Shown here piece after piece: positions 48,273 to 56,109 of a DNA stretch of 64,000 nucleotides (the first letter of the stretch is position 1; the number at the start of each line of letters is the position of its first letter). The notes under the pieces are model-generated. The model had not been told where the DNA came from. It saw only the letters and a list, made by a program, of their open reading frames with translations, and ran no database searches. The stretch is from positions 62,001-126,000 of the forward strand of contig NZ_SGOM01000006.1 in the NCBI RefSeq assembly GCF_022113815.1, in the 5' to 3' direction. Made by a program: the position numbers and the translations under genes. The stretch comes from Vibrio cincinnatiensis. Its GTDB lineage: Bacteria > Pseudomonadota > Gammaproteobacteria > Enterobacterales > Vibrionaceae.

Positions 48273-48806
48273 GATCCTTCTCCTCTGGTTTGCCGATTAA
48301 AAAGGAAAATAGCGATATACTCCGACATTATTGACCAACGTCTGCCAATAAAACCATCGATCATTCACCTAGCCTCGTTAATGGCAACCCATTACTGATT
48401 AATGCTCAGTTTTTAATTTACATACCTTAAAATAGATGGGAACTATTTTTAAGGTTTTTACAATGATGCAGATTAAATATCTAAGCCAAGTTTTATAAAA
48501 AATCCAGCTCATTGATATATTTATTTTTCAAAATTAAATCACTATTTTCTAACTCATTCACTTAACACAAATTATTATTTCCCCTTTTCAACCCAGTTTA
48601 ATTAACCACACAAAAAGTCAGTGTTTCAGTTCTACTAGTTTCATTTCAACATGTGACATAGATCGCATAAAAAAAACCTTTACTCGATAAAAACTGTCTA
48701 GTCTTAAATTTGAACCAAGTGCACAAAAATGATCAAAAAATGGAACTTCTCTCTGGGCGATCATCAGCACGTAATCAAAAAGAATAAACAACGTGAGGGC
48801 TAAATT
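48273..48806. promoter_or_regulatory. Divergent intergenic region of the lipoprotein and second Tad locus
   Basis: About 530 bp, AT-rich, between the divergent lipoprotein gene and flp. No credible open reading frame was found; a 68-codon frame on the minus strand overlaps flp and has no coding features. A CRP-like dyad lies at 48652-48667. Confidence 0.5.
48652..48667. promoter_or_regulatory. CRP-like site upstream of the second flp gene
   Basis: TGTGA-CATAGA-TCGCA agrees with the CRP half-sites TGTGA-N6-TCACA at nine of ten positions. It lies 140 bp before the flp ATG and could make pilus expression respond to cAMP. The flanks are ATG and TAA, also reasonable. Confidence 0.55.
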
Positions 48807-49040
48807 ATGTTTATTATCAAACAACTAATAATAAAATCATGGTGTGAAGTTTGTGCATTCCTTTACGATAACAAAGGGGCTTCTGGTATTGAGTACGCCA
48901 TCATCGCCACCATTGCCGCGATTGCAATTGCTATCTTTGCCACTGGTGATGACAATATTGCCGATCGTATTGAAGGGATTTTAAATACCGTTAAAGACGC
49001 GCTACCAGGTACTGGTACTGGTACTGCTATTGATGGTTAA
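48807..49040 (+). CDS. flp: Flp family type IVb pilin of the second Tad locus
   Basis: A 77-residue prepilin. The leader ends KG/ASGIEYAIIA: cleavage after Gly, Glu at +5 and Tyr at +6. A very regular Ala/Ile helix follows (ATIAAIAIAIF). The C-terminus ends in PGTGTGTAIDG, coded by three tandem copies of GGTACT (49008-49025), an unusual tail not found in the first locus pilin. The leader is longer (about 24 residues) than in the other pilin. It starts the second Tad operon. Confidence 0.92.
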   Translation: MFIIKQLIIKSWCEVCAFLYDNKGASGIEYAIIATIAAIAIAIFATGDDNIADRIEGILNTVKDALPGTGTGTAIDG

Positions 49041-49063
49041 TAATAGTATGTGAACTATTAAAT

Positions 49064-49462
49064 TTGTTTTTATTTTTTATTGGGTTGCTGTTAGTCGCAA
49101 GTCTTTACGATATAAAAACCATGAGGGTACCTAACCTACTCAGTTTTACTCTCATGTTATTGCCTTTAATTTCTTATGTTTTTTATTCTGAAGTGAATAT
49201 TAACTTTGACATTAACGCCATACTCGTAACACTGCTACTAACCGTACCCGGTTATTTAAAAGGCACTTTCGGGGCGGCGGATATAAAAATACTGCTGGGT
49301 ATATCGTGTATTCTATCATTATTAGATATGCTAATTTTTCTTAGTGCTTGTTTTATATTGTTTATTATTTATAGCTATCTCTTTTTTAATAAAAGACAGG
49401 AAGCCCCTTTTGTTCCTTCTCTGTTTTTTACTTATGGTGCATATGGTTTTATTACCCTGTAA
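49064..49462 (+). CDS. tadV: Prepilin peptidase TadV/CpaA of the second Tad locus
   Basis: A 132-residue A24-type peptidase with about four membrane segments. Catalytic aspartates are in LYDIKTMRVPN (Asp16) and in FGAADIKIL, a variant of the GxGD motif. The frame has no ATG or GTG before the N-terminal helix, so a TTG at 49064 is the only standard start; no clear ribosome site precedes it, so expression may depend on coupling to flp. Its sequence is quite unlike the TadV at 2274. Confidence 0.8.
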   Translation: MFLFFIGLLLVASLYDIKTMRVPNLLSFTLMLLPLISYVFYSEVNINFDINAILVTLLLTVPGYLKGTFGAADIKILLGISCILSLLDMLIFLSACFILFIIYSYLFFNKRQEAPFVPSLFFTYGAYGFITL

Positions 49463-49473
49463 TAGGAGTAGAT

Positions 49474-50010
49474 ATGCTTCGCTTACGAACTTATCACAAT
49501 GGATTCAATAACAAGCAAGCAGGATCAGTCGCAATAGAAACCGTTTTTCTCTTGCCTATTATCCTTATTTTGCTTTTTGCCATTATCCACTACTCCATGA
49601 TTTTTTTTGCGGCTAGTTTATTTAACCATGCGGCAAAAGAAGGCATAAGACATGCTGTCTCTTATGTGGATGAAGAGTGCTATTTTTCCTCAGCAGGCTG
49701 TCAAGATGAAACCTTATTGGTTCAAATTAAACCGGTAGTACAAACCCATGCACTACAAGTCATCAAAGGGTTTGCCAGTGAAACATCCGGTGATGAATGG
49801 ACTCTGTTTGGCGTCACGTTGCCCGATAAAGAAGAGCTGATCACATTGACCACAATTGAAGGGGGGGGCTGCTGTAAGGTCATCATTAATTTGCCTAACT
49901 ATCATTCCACCCCCTTTTTACCGCTAAACATTATTGATGGGCTCATTCCCGGAGAGGGATCGGTTTTTCCCAACCAAATCATGGCATCAGCAGTATTGAA
50001 ACTGAATTAG
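49474..50010 (+). CDS. tadE: TadE-like minor pseudopilin
   Basis: A 178-residue pseudopilin of the TadE/TadF type. The class III leader region shows AGSVAIETVFLLPIILILLFAI, with Glu at +5 after Gly, then a helix and a periplasmic domain with several Cys (DEECYFSSAGCQDE, GGGCCK). The start has ribosome site AGGAG. It sits between tadV and rcpC, earlier than in most Tad loci, where tadE/tadF come after tadC/tadD. Confidence 0.85.
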   Translation: MLRLRTYHNGFNNKQAGSVAIETVFLLPIILILLFAIIHYSMIFFAASLFNHAAKEGIRHAVSYVDEECYFSSAGCQDETLLVQIKPVVQTHALQVIKGFASETSGDEWTLFGVTLPDKEELITLTTIEGGGCCKVIINLPNYHSTPFLPLNIIDGLIPGEGSVFPNQIMASAVLKLN

Positions 50011-50019
50011 GAACACAAC

Positions 50020-50973
50020 ATGGACAGTCATATTAATAAAACTCAGTGGCTAAAAATTACCGCCGTGACGCTATTTATTCTGGCCTTAGTGTTTGCGGTA
50101 TTAGGGTATTTAAGCCATTCCAATGCATCCGTTGGGCAGGAAAACGAAGCCGAACGCCCACTCTATCAGGGTTGGAAATTTAGTCAGTCGCTTCCTGCTG
50201 GGCAGTTAATTACAAGAGACCATTTGGTTCCTTTTGCTACGCTACAAGCGAATACACAGATGCTTTCTTCACCTGAAATGGCCATCGGCAAACGCCTGAC
50301 GCGTGCCGTGACGCAAGAAACCTTACTCACCCAAAACTTGCTCGCTGAAGTGCACCCCATTATGGGCGAATTGCCGGAAAATTATCGAGCCATTGCCATC
50401 CGAGCGAATGAAGTGATGACCGTTGGTGGCTATCTACAACCCGGCGATCGGGTTGATATTATGCTGCTACTAAAACCCAATAAAGAGTCTGGGTTACACA
50501 CCACGGCGAGAAGGGTCGCCAGCCATGTTTTAGTCCTCGCGGTGGGCGAGCATGTCACAAATGCAGAAGGAGCTCACCGAGAAGCCAATGCTAAGTCGGT
50601 CGTCCTCTCCATCCACGAAAGTATCGCTCCGCTTATTCTTTTAGCCGATAGCGCAGGAGAATTAAGACTTGCGGCAGTCGGCAGCCAAGAAAGAATGCGG
50701 ACTGAAAACGTCATCGCTTCGTCTGCTGAGCCAACACTCACCACACTTGAGGCCGCCAGTATTTCAGATTCGACTTCATCAAAAAATACAGCCGACCCAC
50801 TACATTCACACTATACGGTGGATCTAAAACGCTTCCAGTCCCCCTCTTCCAAACCTAGCCCAACCAAGGCGGTTAAAACGGCTCGTTACCGAGAGCCCGC
50901 GAGCTACATTGAAATTATTCAAGGCAGTGAACGTTCAATGGTTAAGACTAAAAACGAGTGGAGCAAACAATGA
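50020..50973 (+). CDS. rcpC: Flp pilus assembly protein RcpC/CpaB, second locus
   Basis: A 317-residue protein with an N-terminal membrane segment (about 13-30), a SAF domain with LPAGQLITRDHLVPF and IGKRLTRAVTQETLL, and the RcpC domain with YLQPGDRVDIMLLL. The C-terminal 80 residues are Ser/Thr/Pro-rich and low complexity, longer than in the first-locus copy. The stop overlaps the rcpA start (ATGA). Confidence 0.9.
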   Translation: MDSHINKTQWLKITAVTLFILALVFAVLGYLSHSNASVGQENEAERPLYQGWKFSQSLPAGQLITRDHLVPFATLQANTQMLSSPEMAIGKRLTRAVTQETLLTQNLLAEVHPIMGELPENYRAIAIRANEVMTVGGYLQPGDRVDIMLLLKPNKESGLHTTARRVASHVLVLAVGEHVTNAEGAHREANAKSVVLSIHESIAPLILLADSAGELRLAAVGSQERMRTENVIASSAEPTLTTLEAASISDSTSSKNTADPLHSHYTVDLKRFQSPSSKPSPTKAVKTARYREPASYIEIIQGSERSMVKTKNEWSKQ

Positions 50974-52145
50974 AAATAAACCCCATATCAACCTTATTCA
51001 TTGCTCTCTTTCTTTTGTTATCAATGAAAAGCTATGCAAACCAAACACTCTCGTTAACCCAAGGGATGCAAGATCACTTCGTTGTCACCGATGCGGCCAT
51101 TGTTAGAGCGGCCGTGGCAAACCCAAACGTGGTGACTTTAGATGTGATTGACAACTCAACACTATTACTGACCGGGCATTCGATTGGGAAAACCTCTCTT
51201 TTGGTCTGGAAAAAAGATCAAACCTACCCCAGTAAACATACCATTGAGGTTCAACCCAATACGGTTCGTCAGTCTGGGATACAGGTTCAAACCGATATTA
51301 AAGTGGTAGAAATCAGTAAATCAGCATTAAAAGAAGCAGGTTTTTTCTTTGGCAAAAGTGGTTCCAACACCACCATTGGTGTTGGCTCTTCCAATGCATT
51401 AGCCGGGGGGGATTTTGCAGGAGGTGCAGGAGGATTGCTGAGCAATAATAACTTTTCGCCACTCTCTGAGGCTTTTAACGTGATCATTGGTGATGCTTCT
51501 AGAGGCATACTCAGCTCAATCAGTGCGCTTAATGCGAATGGGTTTGCTTATACCTTAGCCGAACCGAGTTTAGTCACCATGTCAGGACATACCGCCACTT
51601 TTCTTGCAGGGGGCGAGTTTCCATATCCTAAAAGTTCAAAAGACGGCGAAATCAGCATTGAATTTAAAGAGTTTGGTGTCCGGCTCAACCTATCACCGAC
51701 CGTCTTACATGATGATCGCATCATGATTAAAGTTGCCCCTGAAGTCAGCGAACTCAACTACCACAATGGGGTCAGTAGTGGAGGCGTTATTGTTCCTGGG
51801 CTGAGTGTTCGCCGTACCGATACCACCGTACAGCTCGGTGATGGTGAAAGCTTTGTGATCAGTGGCTTAATTAGCAGTAATACGATGAAAAATTCCGACC
51901 GCTTCCCAGGGTTGGGTGACATTCCCATTCTGGGCGCTTTTTTTAGCTCTAACCGCTTAGAAAAAAACGATAAAGAACTCATGATGGTGGTTACACCACA
52001 CCTTGTGAAGCCTCTGGCTAAAGATGCCAAACTTCCTCCTCTACCGGGGGAGATCTACCGTCAGTACCAGCCTGATTTTATTGGTTTGGTGTTCTTACAA
52101 AGTGAACCCGAAGATTTACCCAGCGGAATCGGTTTTTCAAACTAA
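50970..52145 (+). CDS. rcpA: Tad secretin RcpA/CpaC, second locus
   Basis: A 391-residue outer-membrane secretin. A signal peptide (ending KSYAN) is followed by the pilus N-domain (TQGMQDHFVV, VIDNSTLLLTGHSIGKTSLLVW) and a secretin domain with LAEPSLVTMSGHTATFLAGGEF and VQLGDGESFVISGLI. A Gly-rich segment around residues 136-160 is unusual. The ATG at 50970 has ribosome site GTGGAG and overlaps rcpC; the GTG at 50958 is less likely. Unlike the first locus, no BON-like segment is obvious. Confidence 0.9.
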   Translation: MKINPISTLFIALFLLLSMKSYANQTLSLTQGMQDHFVVTDAAIVRAAVANPNVVTLDVIDNSTLLLTGHSIGKTSLLVWKKDQTYPSKHTIEVQPNTVRQSGIQVQTDIKVVEISKSALKEAGFFFGKSGSNTTIGVGSSNALAGGDFAGGAGGLLSNNNFSPLSEAFNVIIGDASRGILSSISALNANGFAYTLAEPSLVTMSGHTATFLAGGEFPYPKSSKDGEISIEFKEFGVRLNLSPTVLHDDRIMIKVAPEVSELNYHNGVSSGGVIVPGLSVRRTDTTVQLGDGESFVISGLISSNTMKNSDRFPGLGDIPILGAFFSSNRLEKNDKELMMVVTPHLVKPLAKDAKLPPLPGEIYRQYQPDFIGLVFLQSEPEDLPSGIGFSN

Positions 52146-52161
52146 GCGTAAGGATGGCTCT

Positions 52162-53424
52162 ATGCAAGGAATCAATTGGTTTAACTCTTTAGGGCAAACG
52201 ACATACACCCCATTAGATCTCGAACTTAAAGCTCGTTTACACAAGTATGTGCTTGAACGGATGGAAGACGATGGCATTCTTTTTGATGTCTCTGTTTCCG
52301 AGAAGAAGAATATTTTACTGCCCATTACCTCCTATATTCAGCAGTACGTTGAAGATCAAGCGTTAGATCTCGCCTTCCCTATGGATGAGTTGGCCCGGGA
52401 ATTATTAGATGAAATGGTCGGTTATGGCCCTATCGAAAATTTGCTCAGAGATCCCAGCATTGATGACATTTTGATCAATGGCCCCAAACATGTTTTTGTG
52501 GAAAGAAATGGCATGCTAGAGCGAGTCAACCACCACTTTCTTAATGATGAACATGTCATTCGTGTGATCCGCCGTATGATTTCCCCATTGGGCAGGAGAA
52601 TTGATGAATCAAACCCCATGGTTGATGCCCGCTTACCTGATGGAAGCCGAATTAATGCCATTATTCCACCACTGGCACTCGATGGTGCATGTTTATCCGT
52701 TAGAAAATTTAAACAAGATATTTTGACTGCCGAGTTTTTGTTGCGAAACGGCAGCCTTTCAGAAGAGATGCTGTCCTTTTTGCAACGCAGTGTTAAAGCT
52801 CGTTGTAATATTTTAATCAGTGGCGCAACAGGGTCAGGCAAAACAACCTTACTCAATGTACTCAGCCAATACATCAATAGTCATGAACGTGTAGTAACCA
52901 TTGAAGATGCGGCTGAATTACAGCTCCGCAACGATCATGTTGTCCGACTAGAGACTCGCCCACCCAATTCGGAAGGCTGCGGTGAAGTCACCGCTAGAGA
53001 ACTGCTTAAGAACGCATTAAGAATGCGCCCTGACCGCATTATTTTAGGAGAAAGCCGAGGGGGTGAAGTGCTCGATATGCTTCAAGCCATGAATACCGGA
53101 CACCTTGGTTCCATGAGTACCTTACACGCCAATTCCCCCAGTGATGCCTTAATTCGTTTAGAAATGATGGTCACCTTGGCTGGGTTTCATTCCAGTGAAA
53201 CCTTCATTCGTAAAGTTGTCGCGTCTGCTATTGATATGATTGTACAAGTCAGTCGCTTAGCCAATGGGAAACGTGTCATCACAGAAATCGTTGAAGTTTC
53301 TGATGTAAAAACCACCAATATCACCACCAAAACCTTATATCGCTACTACCCAACTGACCATCACTTTGAACAGACAGCAAGCCCGTCTCCGCTACTGTCC
53401 ACGCAACTGGAGGTGGTAAAATGA
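52162..53424 (+). CDS. tadA: Tad pilus assembly ATPase TadA/CpaF
   Basis: A 420-residue cytoplasmic secretion ATPase that drives Flp pilus assembly. Walker A is ISGATGSGKTTLLN, the Asp box is TIEDAAEL, Walker B is MRPDRIILGESRGGE, and the His box is GSMSTLHANSPSDALIRLE. The ATG at 52162 has ribosome site AAGGA; the longer frame from 52024 runs through the end of rcpA. No tadZ/cpaE gene precedes it. It overlaps tadB by ATGA. Confidence 0.94.
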   Translation: MQGINWFNSLGQTTYTPLDLELKARLHKYVLERMEDDGILFDVSVSEKKNILLPITSYIQQYVEDQALDLAFPMDELARELLDEMVGYGPIENLLRDPSIDDILINGPKHVFVERNGMLERVNHHFLNDEHVIRVIRRMISPLGRRIDESNPMVDARLPDGSRINAIIPPLALDGACLSVRKFKQDILTAEFLLRNGSLSEEMLSFLQRSVKARCNILISGATGSGKTTLLNVLSQYINSHERVVTIEDAAELQLRNDHVVRLETRPPNSEGCGEVTARELLKNALRMRPDRIILGESRGGEVLDMLQAMNTGHLGSMSTLHANSPSDALIRLEMMVTLAGFHSSETFIRKVVASAIDMIVQVSRLANGKRVITEIVEVSDVKTTNITTKTLYRYYPTDHHFEQTASPSPLLSTQLEVVK

Positions 53425-54296
53425 GTGCGCTCTATCTACTCATCGCTTTTATTACCATTGGAATGAGTGGCGTTTGTTTCTATTTAGCCCAAAAGAACAA
53501 CATAGATGATGCGGTGGTTGAAAACACGGCGACCCAGAAACGTGCCGCACAAAAACACGCCCATTCTATGGTTACGATGGAGCGTTTACAGCAATTAGGG
53601 TTTAGTCGCTCACCACTGAAAAACATCTCCTTACTTGGCTTGCTGCTTGTCATTAGCCTGTTTTTTGCACAACCATTGGGTTGGATAGGTTTAATAGTCT
53701 CTTTTATGACGGGCCTGTTTATGACATTTGCTATTGCTCAATGGCGACGGAGCAATATTAAATTACGAGTGATCCAGCAACTACCCTCATTCGTCGATCA
53801 AGTCAATCGACGCATTAAAGTTGGGTTAAGTGTCAACCAAGCGATTGAACAATCGTCTAAAACAACAACCGCACCACTCAAAACCATCTTAGCGCGGGTG
53901 GCGCATCGACGAGCCCTTGGCATTGAGCTGCAAGACGCTTTCCATAAAGAAAGTGTGATCACCGGAGTCTCTGCCTTTCGTTTGCTTGGCTCTATCTTCA
54001 ATATCAATACTCGCTATGGTGGCAGCATTAATGAGTCATTGGATAGCTTAGTTAAATTACTACGCCAACAAGATCTCAGCCGTCGAGAACTCAAATCCAT
54101 TACTGGAGAAACTCGAATTACCGCTTGGGTGATCGGCAGCGCCCCCATCATTGTTAGCGCCTATATGATGATGCAAAACCCTGAATTGCTGATCAACATG
54201 TGGGACTCCCCAGAAGGACAAAAAGCCTTGGTTCTTGGTATCACCATGCAATGCTTAGGGGTCATTTTGATTTGGCGAATGTTTCGAACCTTATAA
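53421..54296 (+). CDS. tadB: Tad inner-membrane platform protein TadB
   Basis: A 291-residue inner-membrane protein with a T2SSF domain (LPSFVDQVNRRIKVGLSVNQAIEQ, about residues 125-245), two hydrophobic segments before it and two after. It forms the assembly platform with TadC. The start overlaps the tadA stop and the stop is 11 bp before tadC. Confidence 0.9.
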   Translation: MSALYLLIAFITIGMSGVCFYLAQKNNIDDAVVENTATQKRAAQKHAHSMVTMERLQQLGFSRSPLKNISLLGLLLVISLFFAQPLGWIGLIVSFMTGLFMTFAIAQWRRSNIKLRVIQQLPSFVDQVNRRIKVGLSVNQAIEQSSKTTTAPLKTILARVAHRRALGIELQDAFHKESVITGVSAFRLLGSIFNINTRYGGSINESLDSLVKLLRQQDLSRRELKSITGETRITAWVIGSAPIIVSAYMMMQNPELLINMWDSPEGQKALVLGITMQCLGVILIWRMFRTL

Positions 54297-54307
54297 GGAT
54301 AAGCAGT

Positions 54308-55177
54308 ATGTTCAATGTACATGTCTGGTTGTCGCTGACTTGTTTTCTTCTATCGGTGATCTTCTATGCGCTAGCTCGCCGAGAAGTTCGCCTGCTTTCT
54401 GTTCAAAGCAAACCCCAGCGTGAAGTATTACTTCAGCATACTCAGCAATGGTGGAATCACTCTAAACAAAACCATCAAAAAAACCTTTCCAATATCATTA
54501 TTGCGATGCGCCAAGCTGGCTATATTAGCAACCGCCAGCAGATCCTCTGTCTGCTGAAAGTACTTGTGGTTTGGGGAAGCCTTGTCCTGATATTTTCAGG
54601 GCAACAACTCCTCACTTCCGATTCAATGCTTAAAACCATTTTGTATTGCTTGCTGTTCATCACTTTTGGTTTTTGGGCCTCCATTCGCTGGTTTCGAATC
54701 CAAGCACAAAAACGCGCCAGAATCATTGATGAGGAAATGCTCATCACCATTCATTTAATGTCCATTCTTTGGCAAGTGGGTCTTTCTTTAGAAAGTATGC
54801 TGCGTGCTTATCATCAAGAGGCCAAAGATCTAACCCCTGAAATTTGTAAAGAAATTTCACTGATTTTGGCTCGTATTGATGCCGGACAAAATCGAGAATG
54901 GGTCTTTCGAGATATGGCTACCTTGAGTTTATCCATTGGTTTTCAAGATTTATTAACCATGCTTTCTCAAGCAGCAGACACGGGGGGAGAGCTGAAAAAA
55001 TCGTTCCAATCATTATCTGAATTGATCTACGAACGAAAACGGGTCGCTCTGCAAGAAAAAGTGACCAAAATGTCCGGAAAAATCTCCGTCACGATGATGG
55101 TGCTGATGTTTCCAGCCCTATTCATTATCTTAGGGGGCCCCGCCGCCTTAGCACTAATGAAAGCTTTTGGAGGTTAA
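54308..55177 (+). CDS. tadC: Tad inner-membrane platform protein TadC
   Basis: A 289-residue T2SSF-domain protein, the partner of TadB. It has N-terminal membrane segments, a central domain with IDEEMLITIHLMSILWQVGLSLE and GELKKSFQSLSELIYERKRVALQEK, and a C-terminal segment with MVLMFPALFIILGGPA, typical of TadC. The ATG at 54308 has ribosome site AAGGAT and is preferred to 54200, which lies inside tadB. tadD begins directly after its stop codon. Confidence 0.9.
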   Translation: MFNVHVWLSLTCFLLSVIFYALARREVRLLSVQSKPQREVLLQHTQQWWNHSKQNHQKNLSNIIIAMRQAGYISNRQQILCLLKVLVVWGSLVLIFSGQQLLTSDSMLKTILYCLLFITFGFWASIRWFRIQAQKRARIIDEEMLITIHLMSILWQVGLSLESMLRAYHQEAKDLTPEICKEISLILARIDAGQNREWVFRDMATLSLSIGFQDLLTMLSQAADTGGELKKSFQSLSELIYERKRVALQEKVTKMSGKISVTMMVLMFPALFIILGGPAALALMKAFGG

Positions 55178-55861
55178 ATGAAGCCTATTCTACCTTGTTT
55201 TCTGATCATGCTAATCACAGCATGCAGCCAAACCCCCACGACCGTAACGCAAAGTGTGGGGGCTTGTGGAGAATCGTTTTCTCCAACAACGGGGCTACAA
55301 TTTTCAGCGGCACAGCAAGCTTTTGAGAGCCAGCAGTACTTTTCAGCTCTCGCGTTATTGCAGGAAATAAAAGGAGACTACATCACAAAAGATTCTCTTG
55401 AGGCTGACGCTTATTTAAAGACTCAGCAATGGGATAAAGCGCAGCAAATCTACATTATGCTGTTAACGACTTGCTTAAAAGGAAAAGCAGCCCATGGTTT
55501 AGGGTTGATCGCCAGTTATAAAAGCCAATATCCAGAAGCCTACCAATGGCTCAGCTTAGCGGTCTCCATTGAGCCGTCACAGTCAAACATTCGTAATGAC
55601 TACGGCTTCATTCTGCTCTTAACCGGTAATAATGATGAGGCAAGGAATGAATTTCTTACGGCATTGGAGCTTAACCCGCGAAATCAGGTCGCGGCCAAAA
55701 ACTTGTGGATGCTACTACACCGAACAGAGCGCCAGCAAGCGGCATCAAGCCTTCAACAACGCTTTTCATGGTCAGAGCAAGAACATCAAAAACTGGCCAA
55801 TGCAGCCAATAACTTTACCCCTTTAAGTATTGCGGAGATGGAAAAATGGAAAAGACGTTAA
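55178..55861 (+). CDS. tadD: TPR lipoprotein TadD-like
   Basis: A 227-residue lipoprotein (lipobox LITAC, Cys16) with tetratricopeptide-like repeats in about residues 40-185 (EAYQWLSLAVSIEPSQ, DEARNEFLTALELNPRN). TadD proteins act in pilus biogenesis, probably as a pilotin or scaffold for the secretin. It begins at the TadC stop with ribosome site GGAGG and overlaps the next gene by 16 bp. Confidence 0.85.
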   Translation: MKPILPCFLIMLITACSQTPTTVTQSVGACGESFSPTTGLQFSAAQQAFESQQYFSALALLQEIKGDYITKDSLEADAYLKTQQWDKAQQIYIMLLTTCLKGKAAHGLGLIASYKSQYPEAYQWLSLAVSIEPSQSNIRNDYGFILLLTGNNDEARNEFLTALELNPRNQVAAKNLWMLLHRTERQQAASSLQQRFSWSEQEHQKLANAANNFTPLSIAEMEKWKRR

Positions 55862-56109
55862 TATTACTGCTCCTGATTGCGCCTTGGTCATTGAGCCAAG
55901 CGGCACAGCCAAAAACCGCGGCTAAAGTTTCACAACCAGATCAATCAGAAACACGCCTTTGGCTTGAGTTGCAAAGAAAAAACACCTCAGCCACTGCGTA
56001 TGATGACCAACTTTCTGCCGAAGCAGCTAAAGCGGCACAAGCCAGAATGGTCAAAAGCTTTACTCACGAGATTCCAGAGAAATTTATCAAAAATAAATTT
56101 GGTGAATAA
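55846..56109 (+). CDS. Small exported DUF3613-like protein
   Basis: An 87-residue protein with a signal peptide ending SQAAQ. The rest fits the DUF3613 pattern found in Tad loci: a TRLWLELQRKNTSATAYDDQL stretch and a C-terminal SFTHEIPEKF motif. Function is unknown. It overlaps tadD at its start and is followed by the tadG-type gene, whose ATG overlaps its TAA. I am fairly sure of the family by pattern, not by search. Confidence 0.75.
   Translation: MEKTLILLLLIAPWSLSQAAQPKTAAKVSQPDQSETRLWLELQRKNTSATAYDDQLSAEAAKAAQARMVKSFTHEIPEKFIKNKFGE

Noticed and set aside
48618..48824. 68-codon minus-strand frame upstream of flp
   Set aside because: It overlaps the flp start in antisense and has no ribosome site; the region is better explained as a promoter.
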